Shown piece after piece: positions 13,068-26,220 of a stretch of 64,000 nucleotides of DNA; the stretch's first letter is position 1, and each line of letters opens with the position of its first letter. The position numbers and the translations under genes were made by a program. The notes beneath the pieces were generated by a model. The model was not told where the DNA came from and did no database searches. It was given only the letters and a program-made list of their open reading frames with translations. The stretch is from Gymnothorax reevesii. Lineage: Eukaryota > Chordata > Actinopteri > Anguilliformes > Muraenidae. Location of the stretch: the NCBI GenBank assembly GCA_029721435.1, contig CM056573.1:120737947-120801946 (forward strand), in the 5' to 3' direction.

Positions 13068-13832
13068 CAGTGGTGGTTCTAGACCCAGGAATTGGGCGGG
13101 GGGCGCAGATACCTCCCTTTACGACAATTAGTCCTGGCTAATTCTCAATCATTTTCCTTTCCTGAGGTGTTTTCGTTATTGTAATTGGCAACTGAAGACA
13201 TGGTTTCTCTCCATATGCCATGGAACAGCAATGAAATCATGGGCTTAATTCAGCACAGAGGCGGAACCTGAACTGAGAATTGAGACGGAACGTCTTTTTA
13301 AAACAGTCGTTAGTCCTGACCTGTTCTCAGTCATTTTCATGATTAACAAAAGATTCACTCCGAGAGCACTCTGCACAACAGGTGCTGCTTGTTCTCCCCG
13401 ATAACATTATCATTCATCTGGACGCTTATTTGCTGTATTTAAATCAACGTTCAAATTCAAATTTGCATACCCGTCAACTCTCACGCAAATAGCTTGAGTA
13501 GCGCACTGCCTATTTTACTGCTAAGTGCCACTTTTTTTTAATCAACCCATGCAATGCCGATAGTGAAAGGCGATATTTCATTGGAACTCGGACCTGATCA
13601 ATCAAGGCGAAGCATTGGCCTATTAATAAGTAAATAATTTTTCAGTGCTGAATTTAGCCCATGATTTCATCGCTATTCCATTGCATATGGAGAGAAACCG
13701 TGTCTTAAGTTGCCAATTACGATAAGTGGAAAACGTGTCAGTCAAGGAAAATGATTGAGAACTATCCAGGACTAACTGTCATAAAGGGACGTGTCTGCGC
13801 GCCCCCAATTCCCGAGTCTAGAACCGCCACTG
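13068..13832. mobile_element. hAT fold-back element with long inverted arms
   Basis: The ends are cagtggtggttctagacc and inverted cagtggcggttctagactc, flanked by perfect atatatac copies (13060-13067 and 13833-13840). The inverted similarity goes on for about 200 bp on each side (both arms carry ggtttctctccatatgc), so the 765-bp element can fold on itself. There is no transposase. Confidence 0.92.
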
Positions 13833-13840
13833 ATATATAC

Positions 13841-14386
13841 CTTGATTCATTACAGTTTGTTTCTCGTTTGCCATACTTAAGCCTGCGTTAAATGACATTG
13901 CTCGCGGGCCCCAACTCCAATTCAAAGCTTCCACCTCACGTTACGCTTGAGGACAAATCCCTGTAAATGGATTACCCGCGCTGAAGACTTAAGAGGTAGA
14001 TTTTACATTATGCACCATGCATGCTGGTAGCATGCCACACTGAGAATCACGCTCTGGCTGCCAGCTGGAGGGAGTAAAAAGGCGAAGGAATGAATGTAAT
14101 ACGCATTAACTAAATTATCTCCTTTCAAAAAAGATCTTTGACGAATATAGTGCGAATGACGGACGTGCACATAAACTGTAATGCTGGGCAAAAACAATAG
14201 TGCTGAATTATTCCCCTAAGTGAAGGGCTGCTTTACAAGAACTGATTTTCCACTACATTAACCTTCATTGCTCACATTAGTACACCGTTTTTATGTTCGA
14301 ACACATAACTGAGATTTGAGGTTTACATGACAAAACCAATGACCCAGCTCTATCACTCCCCCAACAAGAGCCATCTGGCAATGGCG
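13841..14386. other. No feature recognised
   Basis: Unique sequence between the hAT fold-back element and the small GGAC repeat. Confidence 0.6.
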
Positions 14387-14608
14387 GATCCCCCCGGCTG
14401 TAGGTTGTGTAACCTACAGGTTGTGTGGACAGACGGACGGACCGAGACCCCCAAAAGGCACAACTAGACCATAAGGAGAAGCTCCATACCAAATTTGGTG
14501 TTTGTAAGTGGTATAGTTTTCGAGTTCTGGTCCGGAAACGATTTTATTACGGACGGACGGACGAACACACTGATCGCTATATCCCCCCACATTATACGCC
14601 GGGGGGAT
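14387..14608. repeat. Small element with 11-bp terminal inverted repeats and GGAC tracts
   Basis: atccccccggc at the left (about 14388) is the exact inverse of gccggggggat at the right. The interior has two GGAC tracts and ccataccaaatttggtg. The right end also forms a short local hairpin (tatcccccc with ggggggata). There is no coding frame. Confidence 0.55.
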
Positions 14609-15057
14609 AAAAATTTACATGGGGACAGTTAACAGTCCTCCATAAACCTCAGATCTTTCTATCAGTCCTTGTCATTGAAGTCAGTCAGAGTATCTGGCTT
14701 CAAGATGAGAGTCACACTCTGCACTTGGGTGAGCATTTTCACCACACCAACACACACCATGCCAAGCATGTTGCTCCAGAACCCGGTCAAAGAACGTTCC
14801 TGAAGAATATGAATGAAGCCTCACAGTGATGCCTGTCAAGCATCCCAGAGCACCAGACTTGTGCAGAGTAGAACAGGTCAGATGAATTTTATGCTACTCA
14901 ACACAGCTGTTGTGGATATACAGAGTGTGAATTGGCACCCACTGAAAAAATCTGGCCAAAATAAGCTGGAATACAAAGCTGGTTTAAGTAGTCTATGACC
15001 TCTATAGCCAGTCTTGGCTCATACATTGCTAGTCACAGCAAACGCATCAGGAGTAAT

Positions 15058-15362
15058 TGTCATGGTTTAGCCCCCGCCGACTGGAGACACATAGACGGCG
15101 CGCACTGGGACCATGTACCCAAAGAGTGGAAGGGACCCAAACGCACAGGCTGAATAAAAACAAAGAACTTTTAATAAATTTTTAAAGACAATCAAAAACA
15201 CAAAGGGAGCACAAAAGACAGCAGGGCATCAAAACCAGAATGCTGCTGCGCCAGCCCTTAACAAGCCTTCACCCTCACCTCAATGAGCCACACCTGTTGC
15301 TCGTTAAGGTGGAGGTGAAGAATGCTGCAGGAGGAGGGACTGCAGGGCAGAACCACCACAGT
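15058..15362. repeat. Probable dispersed repeat of the type also seen near 55.3-55.9 kb
   Basis: The segment from tcatggtttagcccccgccg to aaccaccacagtcattt has the look of interspersed fish repeats: an A-rich middle, cacacctgttgctcgttaag, and gaggagggactgcagggcag. The 55.34-55.93 kb stretch has a similar composition. Neither can be classified by eye. Confidence 0.35.
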
Positions 15363-16961
15363 CATTTCAGGTCTATGGCTGGGTCAAGCTGGATGGACTG
15401 GTAAAGTAAGCTGCTAGTAAAACTGGTGGTCTTTCTGAGAAAATGATGTTCATCTAGAGTACAATTGATCAACCTAAGGCAGCTAAAAATGTCAAGAACA
15501 CTGCGTAAATCAACTTGATTGGCTGAAACTTGCATAAACTGGAATTTTCTGCAAGTATTTTTACAACAATAGCTCTAAGAAATTAAATGGTGTAAACTGT
15601 GTCCCACTTTGCGAACGCAAGGCAGAAGACTCATATTGGGCAAGTATGTAGTATAGCAACAGACCACATGATTCAGCAAACAGTTATTCAATAAGGCCAG
15701 TGCACCACTGATTCATTCTCAGCTAAGCCAAGCAGCTACAGCACAAGCAAGTCCTTTTATTCAGAGAGAAATTGCCAGTACTTATATTCCCAAAAACAGA
15801 CAGGATAAATCTATGCGAGCAAGTATTAGCTTGAGTTACATCTATGCAATTAAATATTGGCAGCATCTCAAAAGACAAAACAATCTCTCCAAGGGGAAGT
15901 CTCCACATTGTAGAACCATATTAACTTTCACAAGATGGATATTAAAAATCCCCTGCAGTGATACCGTGACAAAAAAAGTTTGATTCCATTTAAATGTCAG
16001 ACTTCAAGGTATGACGCGATTTGGGTCCTGAAATTATTACCAGCCGCGACAGCATTGGCTGGTATTATTTCACCTTGAGAGGCTAAGTGCTTGTGTGCAC
16101 GCGCGCGTGTGTGTGTGTGTGTATGCGCGTCGTCATAGCAAAATGACGTCTTGGAGAGACCGATTGTTGCAGGAACCATCTGAGAAGCAGTTTTGGGGAC
16201 TTCACCAGGTGTGTCTATGTCTTTCTGTAAACCGATTTTGTTGCTGCAACAGCGCCACAACCGTACAAGATGCAGTCTCTAACGTTTACTGGTGAGTAGC
16301 AGGGATCAAAATGAACGCCCAAGTAGGTAGTTGGGTGTGGTCCGAGAGAGAGTGCCGAAAGTAGGGGAGTAGGAAGATCGTATGGAATGATACCATTTCA
16401 AGATGGTCTCTAGTTTTTACTGTTTGTTAAGATAACAGCAATGTTCCTATTTGGCTGTCCTTCAGGAGTTAGCCAAGGGATCACGGCACTCCTTTAACAT
16501 GCATCTGCAGGACCAATCCTAAGCAACAAATGGAGGACACGGTCAAGAGAATGCAGCAGTACAAAAACAGAGGACAAAAGCAGGAGGCTAAGCGGGTTGG
16601 GGAGGTTGTTAGGTGGGGCAAGAGTTGGATTGATTTACAATCCCCTGACCTTTTTGCATCCATAGCAGTACTCCCCTCTCCATCTGCGAGGACACATCTG
16701 AGAACAGGGTAAATTGATAAGAACCCCCAAACCCCAATGCAAATCATGTTATTTATGAAGCGCTTGGGCCTCCAGCACCTCTCAGGCCACGGTCACTAAA
16801 TCAAGGCTTTAACAGAGCCAGCTCAGTAAGTGGGTGTGTCAATGTATGAGCGCACACACACGTGCGTGTGTGTGAGCGTGTCTGAGAGAAATACGGAGGA
16901 AAGAGAAGGACAGAGAGAGACAAAGGAAGAAAAAGAGAGAGAGAGAGTGCGCATGTATGTA
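15363..16961. other. Unique stretch with GT-rich microsatellites
   Basis: Simple (GT)n around 16103-16123 with GC-CG alternation, CA/TG around 16853-16873, and AG-rich tracts at 16900-16948. No gene recognised. Confidence 0.65.
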
Positions 16962-17631
16962 CAGATGTGCTCAAATGTTTGCATACAGCAGCTGAATTTG
17001 TGAAATGCTGGCATTTATTTTGAAAATGTGACTCAAAATGCAAAAAATTGTCTTTTATTTAGAAATAGTGATCATGTGAAGTTATTTATCATCACATAGG
17101 TGTTTGGCACCTTTTTAAATCACAAAAATACCTGAAAACACCCTGATCATAAGTTTATATACCCTTGAATGTTTGACCTGCAATATAGACATATGGTGAC
17201 ACACTCAGGTTTAAATTGTTATACGGGGTTCTACACCTGTGGCTTTTTATATTGTAACTAGTGTCAGTGTATAGTCATTGACATTGATAGCTTCCAGTGG
17301 CTGCACTGCTCTGGCTAGACACTGAGAAAAGAACTGTCTAAGGACCTTTGTAACAAGGTAGTTCAACTTTTTAAGGATGGGGAAGGATATAAAAAGATAT
17401 CCAAAGACTTGAAAATGCCAGTCAGTCCTGTTCAGTCTGTGATTAGGAGGTAGAAAATTAGGCGATATGTTGATACCAAGCCAAGGTCTGGAAGGCCAAG
17501 AAAGATTTTAGCCCAAACTGCCAGGAGAATTGTTTGGGATGCAAAGGAAAATCCACAAGCTACCACAAGTGAAATACAGGATGCTCTGGAAAAAGATGGT
17601 GTGGTCGTTTGCAGAACAGGGTTTTTCATGC
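16962..17631 (+). mobile_element. Tc1/mariner 5' fragment
   Basis: The left terminal repeat (cagatgtgctcaaatgtttg) follows TA at 16960-16961. The N-terminal half of a transposase frame follows. Similarity stops abruptly at about 17631, so the catalytic part and right end are missing. Confidence 0.82.
17329..17631 (+). pseudogene. Tc1 transposase N-terminal remnant
   Basis: Reads ELSKDLCNKVVQLFKDGEGY, then KKISKDLKMPVSPVQSVIRR, one in-frame stop (TAG), then KPRSGRPRKI, and QATTSEIQDALEKDGV. This is the first HTH, the GRPR AT-hook linker and part of the second HTH of a Tc1 transposase. About 100 codons remain. Confidence 0.85.
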
Positions 17632-18625
17632 ATAGAGAATTTGGCGGCGGCCGCCACCGCCTAATTTCTTACTGCCACCAGCTCCCAACACGATTTTCTG
17701 TATCGCATTCTCATTTGCGTGCACGAAAGAAAAAAAGATTCAGGGTTTGTTGAGCCGGCTCACTTAAACACAGCCTGTCTATGTTGAACTTGCTGAGAGG
17801 TATACCTCCCAGGTGGAAATACTGACATATTGATATTATTATTATTGTTGAAAGTATTAAAAATATACTTGGTACCATCACCTTTGACCTTGAAATTACC
17901 AAAATTTTGCAGATATTTGCAAAGTTCTTCAAATTTCAACAGAGGCATTGGTCCTATTCTTTATTAAGCCAAGCTGTAGGTGAGAATTTATGAATTCCCT
18001 CACAGCTGAAAACATTCTCAGTCCATCTTTCCATCAAGTGTCCCATGAATTGACTGTTTTGTACTGATTTGCACCAACTCATCGAAGAACAGCTGCAACC
18101 AGAGGACAAGGTACATTTCAATGACAGCCATTCTGATATGATCGTAAACACAAATTCAAAAAAGAGGGAATTTCAGGAGATGGACGAAATGTCAGCAGCA
18201 TTCCTCAAAAATGGCTTCAAAAAGAACTCGCTAAACCACAATAAGAAAAGGACCTCGACAGCTCCTTCCTATTGATTTGAATGCAACTTAGCAGCATGTG
18301 TCCATTTAACAGCAGAATAACCACTTTGTTCATTAAGTCTCCAAAATGGAATACTCACGAAGAGTTCCAAAGAGGCCAAATTGATTGGGAACGGAGTCAA
18401 AAGTAATCAAAACACATGCCAGACATGAAAGATCAGCAAGGGCAATAAAGAAAAGTGGCCGCAAGTAAAAGAGGGAAAGAACTGGATGGTTGCAAATAAG
18501 CACAGAGTTACAGCTATGAATCTATCCACCTCTGAGCTGGTCTCAACAGAAGAAGCACGATATTGATAGAATTGAGCTACCGGATTAAGGTTTTTCTCTC
18601 AGCACACACAGATACACACACGCAC
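17632..18625. other. No gene recognised
   Basis: 17644-17661 holds a GC-rich near-palindrome (ggcggcggccgccaccgcc). The rest is AT-rich and unique. Confidence 0.55.
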
Positions 18626-18653
18626 CCATTCCCAGCCCCCTCCCCTCGCTTAC

Positions 18654-18696
<43 letters not shown>

Positions 18697-18720
18697 TCCC
18701 AGCCCCCTCCCCTCACTCAT
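18626..18720. repeat. CA microsatellite between two copies of a C-rich phrase
   Basis: A (CA)n run of about 20 units at 18654-18694 is flanked on both sides by cattcccagccccctcccct. Confidence 0.9.
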
Positions 18721-18840
18721 ACACACATACCCAGATCAATATCCTCCCACAGTGAGGGGCACCTGGCACCAGGTCACACTTGGTAATTGCTGTATTGTGC
18801 TCAGAAGGAAGGTACATGATCAAAGGAAATAGCAACATCC

Positions 18841-19058
18841 TGTAAGTTTGGCTGGATGTCTATGGGAAGGTGTTACATCCACCCTTTGCTCTACCACTGA
18901 TCTTGTACTTAAACCCAGAGATGTGAACAGTGTGTGATTCTCTGCGAATGCTATGTCGGATGCTAGAATCCTCCCTTGCACATTGTAATAAAAGCCTTTG
19001 CAATTGGAAAGTGGTCATTGGTGTGTCACTTCATCGGTCCCGACTTGACTCCACGACA
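18841..19058 (+). repeat. Candidate solo LTR
   Basis: Begins tgtaagtttggctgg and ends gactccacgaca. A poly-A signal (aataaa, about 18987) lies some 75 bp before the end, the usual R-U5 spacing. No matching second LTR, coding region or target duplication was found, so this is a weak call. Confidence 0.3.
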
Positions 19059-22000
19059 GAAAACAGTCTTAACAATATGAATTTCAGTAAGTTGGTATTA
19101 AAAGCTGTGTTTCACTCTGTTGTTCAATCAGTGTCTCAGCGTGAAAATTGAAGGATGCATTCCCTGACCTCAAAGACTCAAAGATATTCCATTCTGAAAC
19201 TTCAAAATATGAGCAGCTAATTTAAGGAACTGGAGGCCAAGGCAGACAGGCACAGCCTCCCTCAGACATACAGGGTATGTATTTTCAAGCAATTAGTGTT
19301 AGAGACACAGCATGTTATGAAGCTACCAAGAGGAAGCAGTAATCTCGATATTTTTTCTTACAGACTGAAGCAAACCCCTACAGCCTCAGGGGTAATCATG
19401 AGTAAAGCCAAGTTTTGTAAAATAATCCAGGCTATGTTTGATAGTAAGTCAGTTTTGTACCAGAAAATGTTCAGGTCTCTATTAGATAATGCAGCTATCC
19501 ACCACCGCTTTCAGGGATAATATTCTTCATTTTTCATCTCAGTGCCTTCACTCTACGTGAACAATTCTGCCCAAGTGTGGAATTTTGCACATGAAAAATT
19601 GACATCCTCCAAGAGCCTGATTAATAAATCATTACTTACAGTCAAAGAATTTTGTTTTCCACTAGGGAAAAAAATCTGCTGATCCTGTGGTTCAATCAAA
19701 CCAACAAACAATACTTTTAAAGATGGTTAACACAGCCTTCCATCCCAGCCATCTCCACCGGGCAAATGTAATTTCACCTGCAGCCTTGGATAAATTGGGA
19801 CAAAAAACCAAACCCCTCTATTTCACATGCACAGCTTCAGCTGACCAACCGGAGACAAATACATAGGAGTAGTTTTCAGGTAACTGAGGTGTCATAAAGG
19901 CCTGACTGAATTCAAGCCAAAGGCAAAGGGAAGCCATTTAAATTCTACATTCAGCATGTTTGTAAATGCTTTTTTCCCATAAAATGTTACCGGCCAGGCC
20001 CAGAACCAGTGCTGCAGTCTCGCCATTTCAGATTCTTGCATTTCCTTGACTGATACAACAGTTCCTCTAGAAGCCAAATGAGATGATTTTAGACAGAACA
20101 AGAAGGGAAGCCAGAGACTGAATAGCGAATGGCCATATATCTTTCGAGAGGATTACATGCACAGAAATCCCATTACACACAACGAAAATAAATGACACAA
20201 CTCCCAAGGTCTTGCAGATGAAGCAGAACCTAAAAAATAAATATGAGAACATCAGTACAGCCAAAATGAAAACTTGTACTGTTGAAAGACTCCTAGTGGT
20301 TTAAAAACTGTGATTAAGAGCAGTTGCAAAGCTATAACAGTTTGATGACGAATTCTGTTAATACGCGTTGAGCGGAGTTTGCTGAGAAAAATATTAGCGC
20401 GATGTGGGCATTTATAATAGAATATTCCCAGCATAGGGTTTAGATTCCGGGAGTGTATGCTACTGCCCGTGAAGGAAGTATTCTGGTTTACTGATAGTAA
20501 AAATGAGGCAACATAACAAGTGCCATCTAGTGAAACCATATGTGTTTCTTTCAATACAAAAATCGACATCAGTCACTTGAGTTCAAGTCCTCTTCTGCTC
20601 CATATGTACAGACAGTCTTAAATCAACAAGACATGCATCTCAGATGACTTCACCATTGTTTAAACTGAGCGAAGCCAAAATACATCAATTTAATGACTTT
20701 TAAAAAATGCAGGTCTGGCTCAAAACAAATGGCAAATAAAAGGTAACATTTTCCCAATATGTTAGTATTCACCTTTTAAAGCCTCAGTAAAGCCAAATGA
20801 GACATCAGTTAAATTAAACTTTAATCAGTAAATAAAGGCAGTCTTTTAAATGAGCAATTCTGAATGGCATTTTGTTTGACAGGGCATTGCAGAATGTAGG
20901 TAATTATTTGCTTGGTTGCCTTTTACAAGATGCAGACGCCGGTCTCTCAGGGGAAACACTTTTGTCCCTCCTCTCACTCAATGCCAAAGCCGCACAGATG
21001 TTCTGAAGCAGGTACAGCGTGTCCTCTGTTACCAGACACAGACAGCCTCGCGCAAAGCCATCATGACATTTCTCCAGCAAACTAAACAAAACAGCGCCGG
21101 GAAACAACTCATTTCATTCGGGCATGCAGCCGCCTTGCTTGTCCCCTTCACTATTTTGGTGTGTGTGTGTGTGTGTGTGTGTGTGGGGGGGGGGCAAGAG
21201 TAATGGGCCCATTCAGAGAGCCAGTTGGATAACATGCATTTGGGTATGGCATCTTTCCAAGCAGCCAGCAACCATTATTCAAATGTATTTAATTATATCA
21301 CTTCGATTCCGCAACCGTCCAGATCTCCAGTGGCTGTCTGCTTGGCACACATGAAACAACATTAACATTTCTTTGCCGAGCAATCATTCACCAACTCTCA
21401 ACTTTCAGATTTCAGCAACTCAGAAACTATTTGACTCTCAATCCAGCGAAACAGACTTGTGCAAAGTCCCAAACCCCAGTGGTAATATGTGCCAGGCTAA
21501 TCGTTACCTCCGGATCAAATGGGCTACTGAGGCACTACCACGGGAAAAGCAGATCGTTCTTGTTTCCACACAGTGTGTAATCAGAAGAAAAATCATTGCA
21601 TTGCTTTATTGACATGTTTCTTGGAAACATCACGTAAACATCACACTCAGTCATCCCTAGCCTCCTGTAAAATTTGCAGTTTGACAATAGACCCCTCCAG
21701 AAAATACTGCTAAACATCCCAGTATTGGGTAATGTCAGATAATAGTCTTTCTCCTTCAGGGCAGGGAATGATAGAGTGAGACAAGGTGTGTTTTGAAATA
21801 TTAACTTAATAATACATATGTAAATACGAGCAAATTAAGTTGATTTGACAAAAAAAAAAAACAAGTCCCTATACCCTGGGGTCTTTGCCTAAAAAAGCAG
21901 TGCAAATTTACAATAGATGAACAAAAACAATGATCTGTTGCACAACTGACACCAATCTTAAAATGCAAAACACATTCCGTACCTCAAGTATAGAGTTTCC

Positions 22001-23229
22001 TTTCTAGGGTGAAGCAATAAAGCAAAGAATTTTGCTGAAGGACAGAATAACGGTCATCCCGACAAGAAATTACACCCAAAACAGTTATGACCATAGGGCC
22101 CATTCCAGACTGTATACCATGTACAAAAAATAAATCACAATGATTCTCCAGGATACAGCCATATAGCTCATGTTTAGTTTGTTTCACTCTGGTACCAAGC
22201 CATTGTGCGGCAGGAGTGGTGTGGTAAACTACGAGGTAGCATTTCCCTGCGCAAACATCACTCCACTATTTGAAATGAAAAATTCTAACTTGTGCAGGAA
22301 TTTAAACCTAGATAAAAGCTGCCTGAGCGGCTGTATGCCTGGTTGGGAAGTCCCCATTTCAGTGGAAATGCATACTTTGCTAAGCAACATCAGAAGCCAG
22401 GACAAAGCCTTGAGCAGTGGAGGGAGGAATCATGAGAGGTCCCTCAGCAAGGAAATACTGATAGAGCTCTGGAGCAAAGGTTAGTCACTGGGCTCATTCC
22501 AATTACTCTTTATTCATCCTTATCGCTTCCTGACCTGGAAATTGATCAAGATCCACCATCTTTTAAGACATTCCAACCCTCTATACAATTTGTTCCTTCA
22601 AGGATCAATGAGTCAGAAGCTAGGGGCTTCAAAAATTTCTTGAGCAAGGAAGCACAAGCAAATCCTTCCTTGAAACATTCTTTTTCCAATAGCTTGACAT
22701 ACAACAGCTGCAACTACAATGGTTTCAGACTGAAGTTTGAGAAAGGAGCAAGAACATTTCATTTGTGTCAATTCCATGCTGACATCCTTTTCTTTAAACC
22801 CTTTCTTCCCTACTCCAATGAGTGGAGCAAGGAAAGAATACAATGACACGGATCAAAAAGAGCCCCTGTTGGCGTAATTCATGTTTTTGCAATGTCATTT
22901 TCTTTACATCCTAATAACCATCCCTTTACTTGCTTCCTCCAGGGAGTTGAGATAAAGGAAGGAGGCAATGAAAGTGAATTGACACTCACTTCCTCTGAAC
23001 ATGGGAGATGAAGGGAAGGACAGGATGAAGAGCCGTGCTGTGGACCAGGAACACTGCTGTCAGACTCCAGAGAGATTCACTGAAATTCAAGGAGAACACC
23101 AGCAGCAGTTCAACTGGCAAAGATAACAACTAACTGCCATTTTCGCAACTTTCACAGTGCCAGGAGTGACTCGTGGTCAATCTTTGAGGGGTCAACAATA
23201 CCACTGACCACCAGTCATACAGCGATGAT
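19059..23229. other. Long stretch without supported genes
   Basis: Includes the TG microsatellite at 21159. 20920-21130 is GC-richer and could be a conserved non-coding element, but no splice or domain signal supports an exon. Confidence 0.6.
21159..21195. repeat. (TG)n microsatellite with G tract
   Basis: A simple TG run of about 12 units followed by a run of G. Confidence 0.93.
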
Positions 23230-23905
23230 ACAAGTTATGAAAATTTCATGTGAAGTTTGACATTAGAATCAATGAAAATCAATGTCAAGGTCACTAAATA
23301 AAAGTTAACATACATTTATAAGACCTTCTGTAATACAATCCAAAGCTCTGAAGCAGTTTTGCTGATACAAGTCATTATAATATGTCAACACTATGTATTC
23401 AGTATGTCAATTCTGAACTTTAAAGGTCACAGAATGTCAAGTTACGGTCAGCAAATTGACTTCATACATTACTATCTAAATATCTCTAAACGAACCTTGG
23501 CTCAATCTGTGACCATTTTGGTGATACATGTCATAGTAATTTCACTGACTCTCAAAGGTCACTGACAGTCAAGTTGAATGTCACCAAATGAAAGTTCATA
23601 TGTGACTTCCTAGATGTCAGTAACACAAACCTAGGCTCCATCTGTGACCATTTTAGTGATACAAGTCATTGAATTTTCACTAGGTCACATTTGACCTTTG
23701 AAGGTCAATATGAAGGTCACCAACTGAAAATTCATATTTGACTTCCTCTATGTCTCTAATACAAATCTAGACTCCATCTGTGACCATTTTGGTAATACAA
23801 GTCATTGTAATTGTATTATGTCACGTTTGACCTTCAAATGTTATTAACAGTCAAGCTGAATGTCACCAAATGAAAGTTCATATGTGAACTTTCAAATGGG
23901 CTACT
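23230..23905. repeat. Tandem repeat, period about 136 bp, about five units
   Basis: The phrase tctgtgaccattttggtgat recurs near 23506, 23641 and 23777. Each unit also contains aaggtcac, caccaaatgaaagttcatat and tgacttcct. Units are clearly diverged. The sequence is rich in TGACCTT motifs, like the array at 985-1640, but the units do not match each other. Confidence 0.8.
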
Positions 23906-23967
23906 CTGCACCTTAGTCGGAGCTGAGGGGTAAAATGTCAAGTGAGGGATAAAAATCTGACCTTCCG

Positions 23968-24312
23968 ATTGGGAAGGGACTGCTGACCTTACAATTGGGA
24001 AGGGACTGCTGGAAAGGGATATTAAAAATGGTTGCCTTGCTTGTTGCTCAAGCGCCTCCTGTTGGCCAGCTGGGCGCTCATCAGTGAGATTCTAAGCTTG
24101 CTCATGTTTGGGTATCCTCCCTCGTTCAGAACTTGCAATAGTTTCGACCAATGAGTGTAAAGATTCAGGGGCTGACAGGCGCGTGCTTCGCAGGAGAGCC
24201 ACGAACTATCCTGAGCTGGCAATAGAGGTTTGCATACGAGCAAGCCTTGTACATAGTTCTCGGATTGGGCATTCCAGATTCGGGTGGGTCTGAAGTTGCC
24301 AAATTTATTTTA
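23968..24312 (+). repeat. SINE-like dispersed repeat, copy 2 (short form)
   Basis: Same block order as 2286-2832 without the 170-bp middle. The first 26 bp (attgggaagggactgctg with flanks) are tandemly doubled. It ends gccaaatttattttaaaaat. Whether the long or short form is ancestral cannot be told from two copies. Confidence 0.6.
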
Positions 24313-25805
24313 AAAATAACTTAATAAATCTGACGTTCCAGAGGATTCTGTGAGGTCCCATAGAGCATACTAATGGGTGAGCGTTTAAAGCCAGACCTCA
24401 TAGCCCCATCAGGACAAAATGGGAGCAGGCATGAACAGGAATACCCAGCATGCCAAGCACTCAAGGTACAGCACATGAAATCTCACCCCACTGCTACGGA
24501 AGAGCCTGAAAGGAACCCTGTGGGGGGAGACGAGGCATATCACCCTTTTCTAAAAGGCAAAAACTCCCCGGGACTCTCCATCTACAGTGGCTGTCCCACT
24601 GCAGAGTGAGTCATTCACCAAGGCTGCACACTGTGAGCCTCATCGTAACTGTAAAAGCACCCACATGACTGTCATTTCATAAGTGACAGTACTAGCAGCA
24701 CAGCTGTACTACAAAATTCATTAAAACAACAGCTGTGTCAAATACACAAAGGCAGATGGAAGTCTTATAAAGTGATGTTGATTGATCTTTGGGGGAGAAA
24801 ATCTTAACCTGCGTTTGCAGCAACGTAATAAAAACTAAACAACAAAACTGTCATTTTTGTGTTCCAATGCAGGTATGATATATAAGTAAATAAATGAAAG
24901 GTATATAATACAAATAGATTAAAATACACTGGCGATAATTAGCTTCTGAGCTAAAGAATTATTTCTTCAATTTATCTATCATTTTTGTTACGCAATGCAC
25001 TTCCACCATTTGTGAGACTATGATTCACATTGCCTACTGATTCATGCAAGCAATTTTACATTCATCGCCAAAATTCTCCACAGCAATGAAGCCTGAAATG
25101 CAATATTAAATTCACCATAATTCAAGGAAAATAGAAGCACAATGGACAATGTATAGGCAATACTCCACTGTTGTCAAGAAAATAATGCTGTTAATTACGC
25201 TCAATTTGCTCACAGTCCATAGAAACTCTTCTCTCTGAAATGGTCATTGAGTCACGCAAACTTGGCTGTTATTTCAGGAAATAATGTAGTTCACATCTGA
25301 ATGAATGTAAAAGTCACAAACTACATGTGGCATCAAGGGGAAGATCTGACTGTGCTCAAGGCGAAATGCTGAATGAGGAGGAGCATTTAATTTTAAAGAA
25401 GCAGGTACAAAATGCTCTCCAGCTAAATTAAATCACAGCGGCAAGCAGTTGAAGTAGCACAATCCAACAGAAGGGAAAATGTCAGCAATTATTGGTCCAA
25501 ATGGATCTATAGCTTTAATTAAAAGAGTTTTCACTCATTTACTGAAATAGCCGGGTGTGACTACGCTCAATAAAATTTTATATGAGAAGCCCATTTAAAG
25601 TAGATTTCTTGCTGTAATCTGAAATGCAAAACACTGCATTTGTAGAACGAGATGCTAGTTTATTACACTCAATTCCATAGGACACGATGAGAAGTAGTCA
25701 TACACACAATAATATTTGCATGACTCAGCACAGTAGTATTTTACACACTTCCAATATCTAGAGCAAAGCCAATTGCCAACATCTTTCAAACAAACTGTGT
25801 GGCCT
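24313..25805. other. AT-rich unique stretch
   Basis: No recognisable repeat, gene or RNA. The even, low-repeat composition is compatible with an intron that holds regulatory sequence; this is only inference. Confidence 0.55.
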
Positions 25806-26220
25806 TACAACCCAATTTCCCAAGAAGTCGTAACACTGGGTAAAATGTAAATAAAGACAGAATGCAATAATTTGCAAAGCACTAAAACTCTATATTTAAT
25901 TGAAAAATAGTACATAGACAACATATCAAATGTTGAAATTGAAAAATCTTTTTTGGTTTTTGAAAAATATTTGCTCATTTTCAATTTGATGCCCCCAACG
26001 CGATTCAAAGAAGTTGGGGCAGGTTCAACAAAAGACAGGAAAAGTTGAATGATGCTTTAAAAAAATACACCTGGTGGAACACCTCAGAGCTAATTAGGTT
26101 CACTGGCAACAGGTGAGTAAGACGAAAGAGTATAAGAAGTCTTTCACAAGTAAAAATGGTGAGGGTTACATCACTCACCGAAAGACTGCAGGGGGAAATA
26201 TTTCAACAATTTAAGAATGA

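Noticed and set aside
20904..21203. Overlapping open frames on both strands in GC-richer DNA
   Set aside because: No domain or splice pattern; at most a conserved non-coding element, which cannot be judged without other species.
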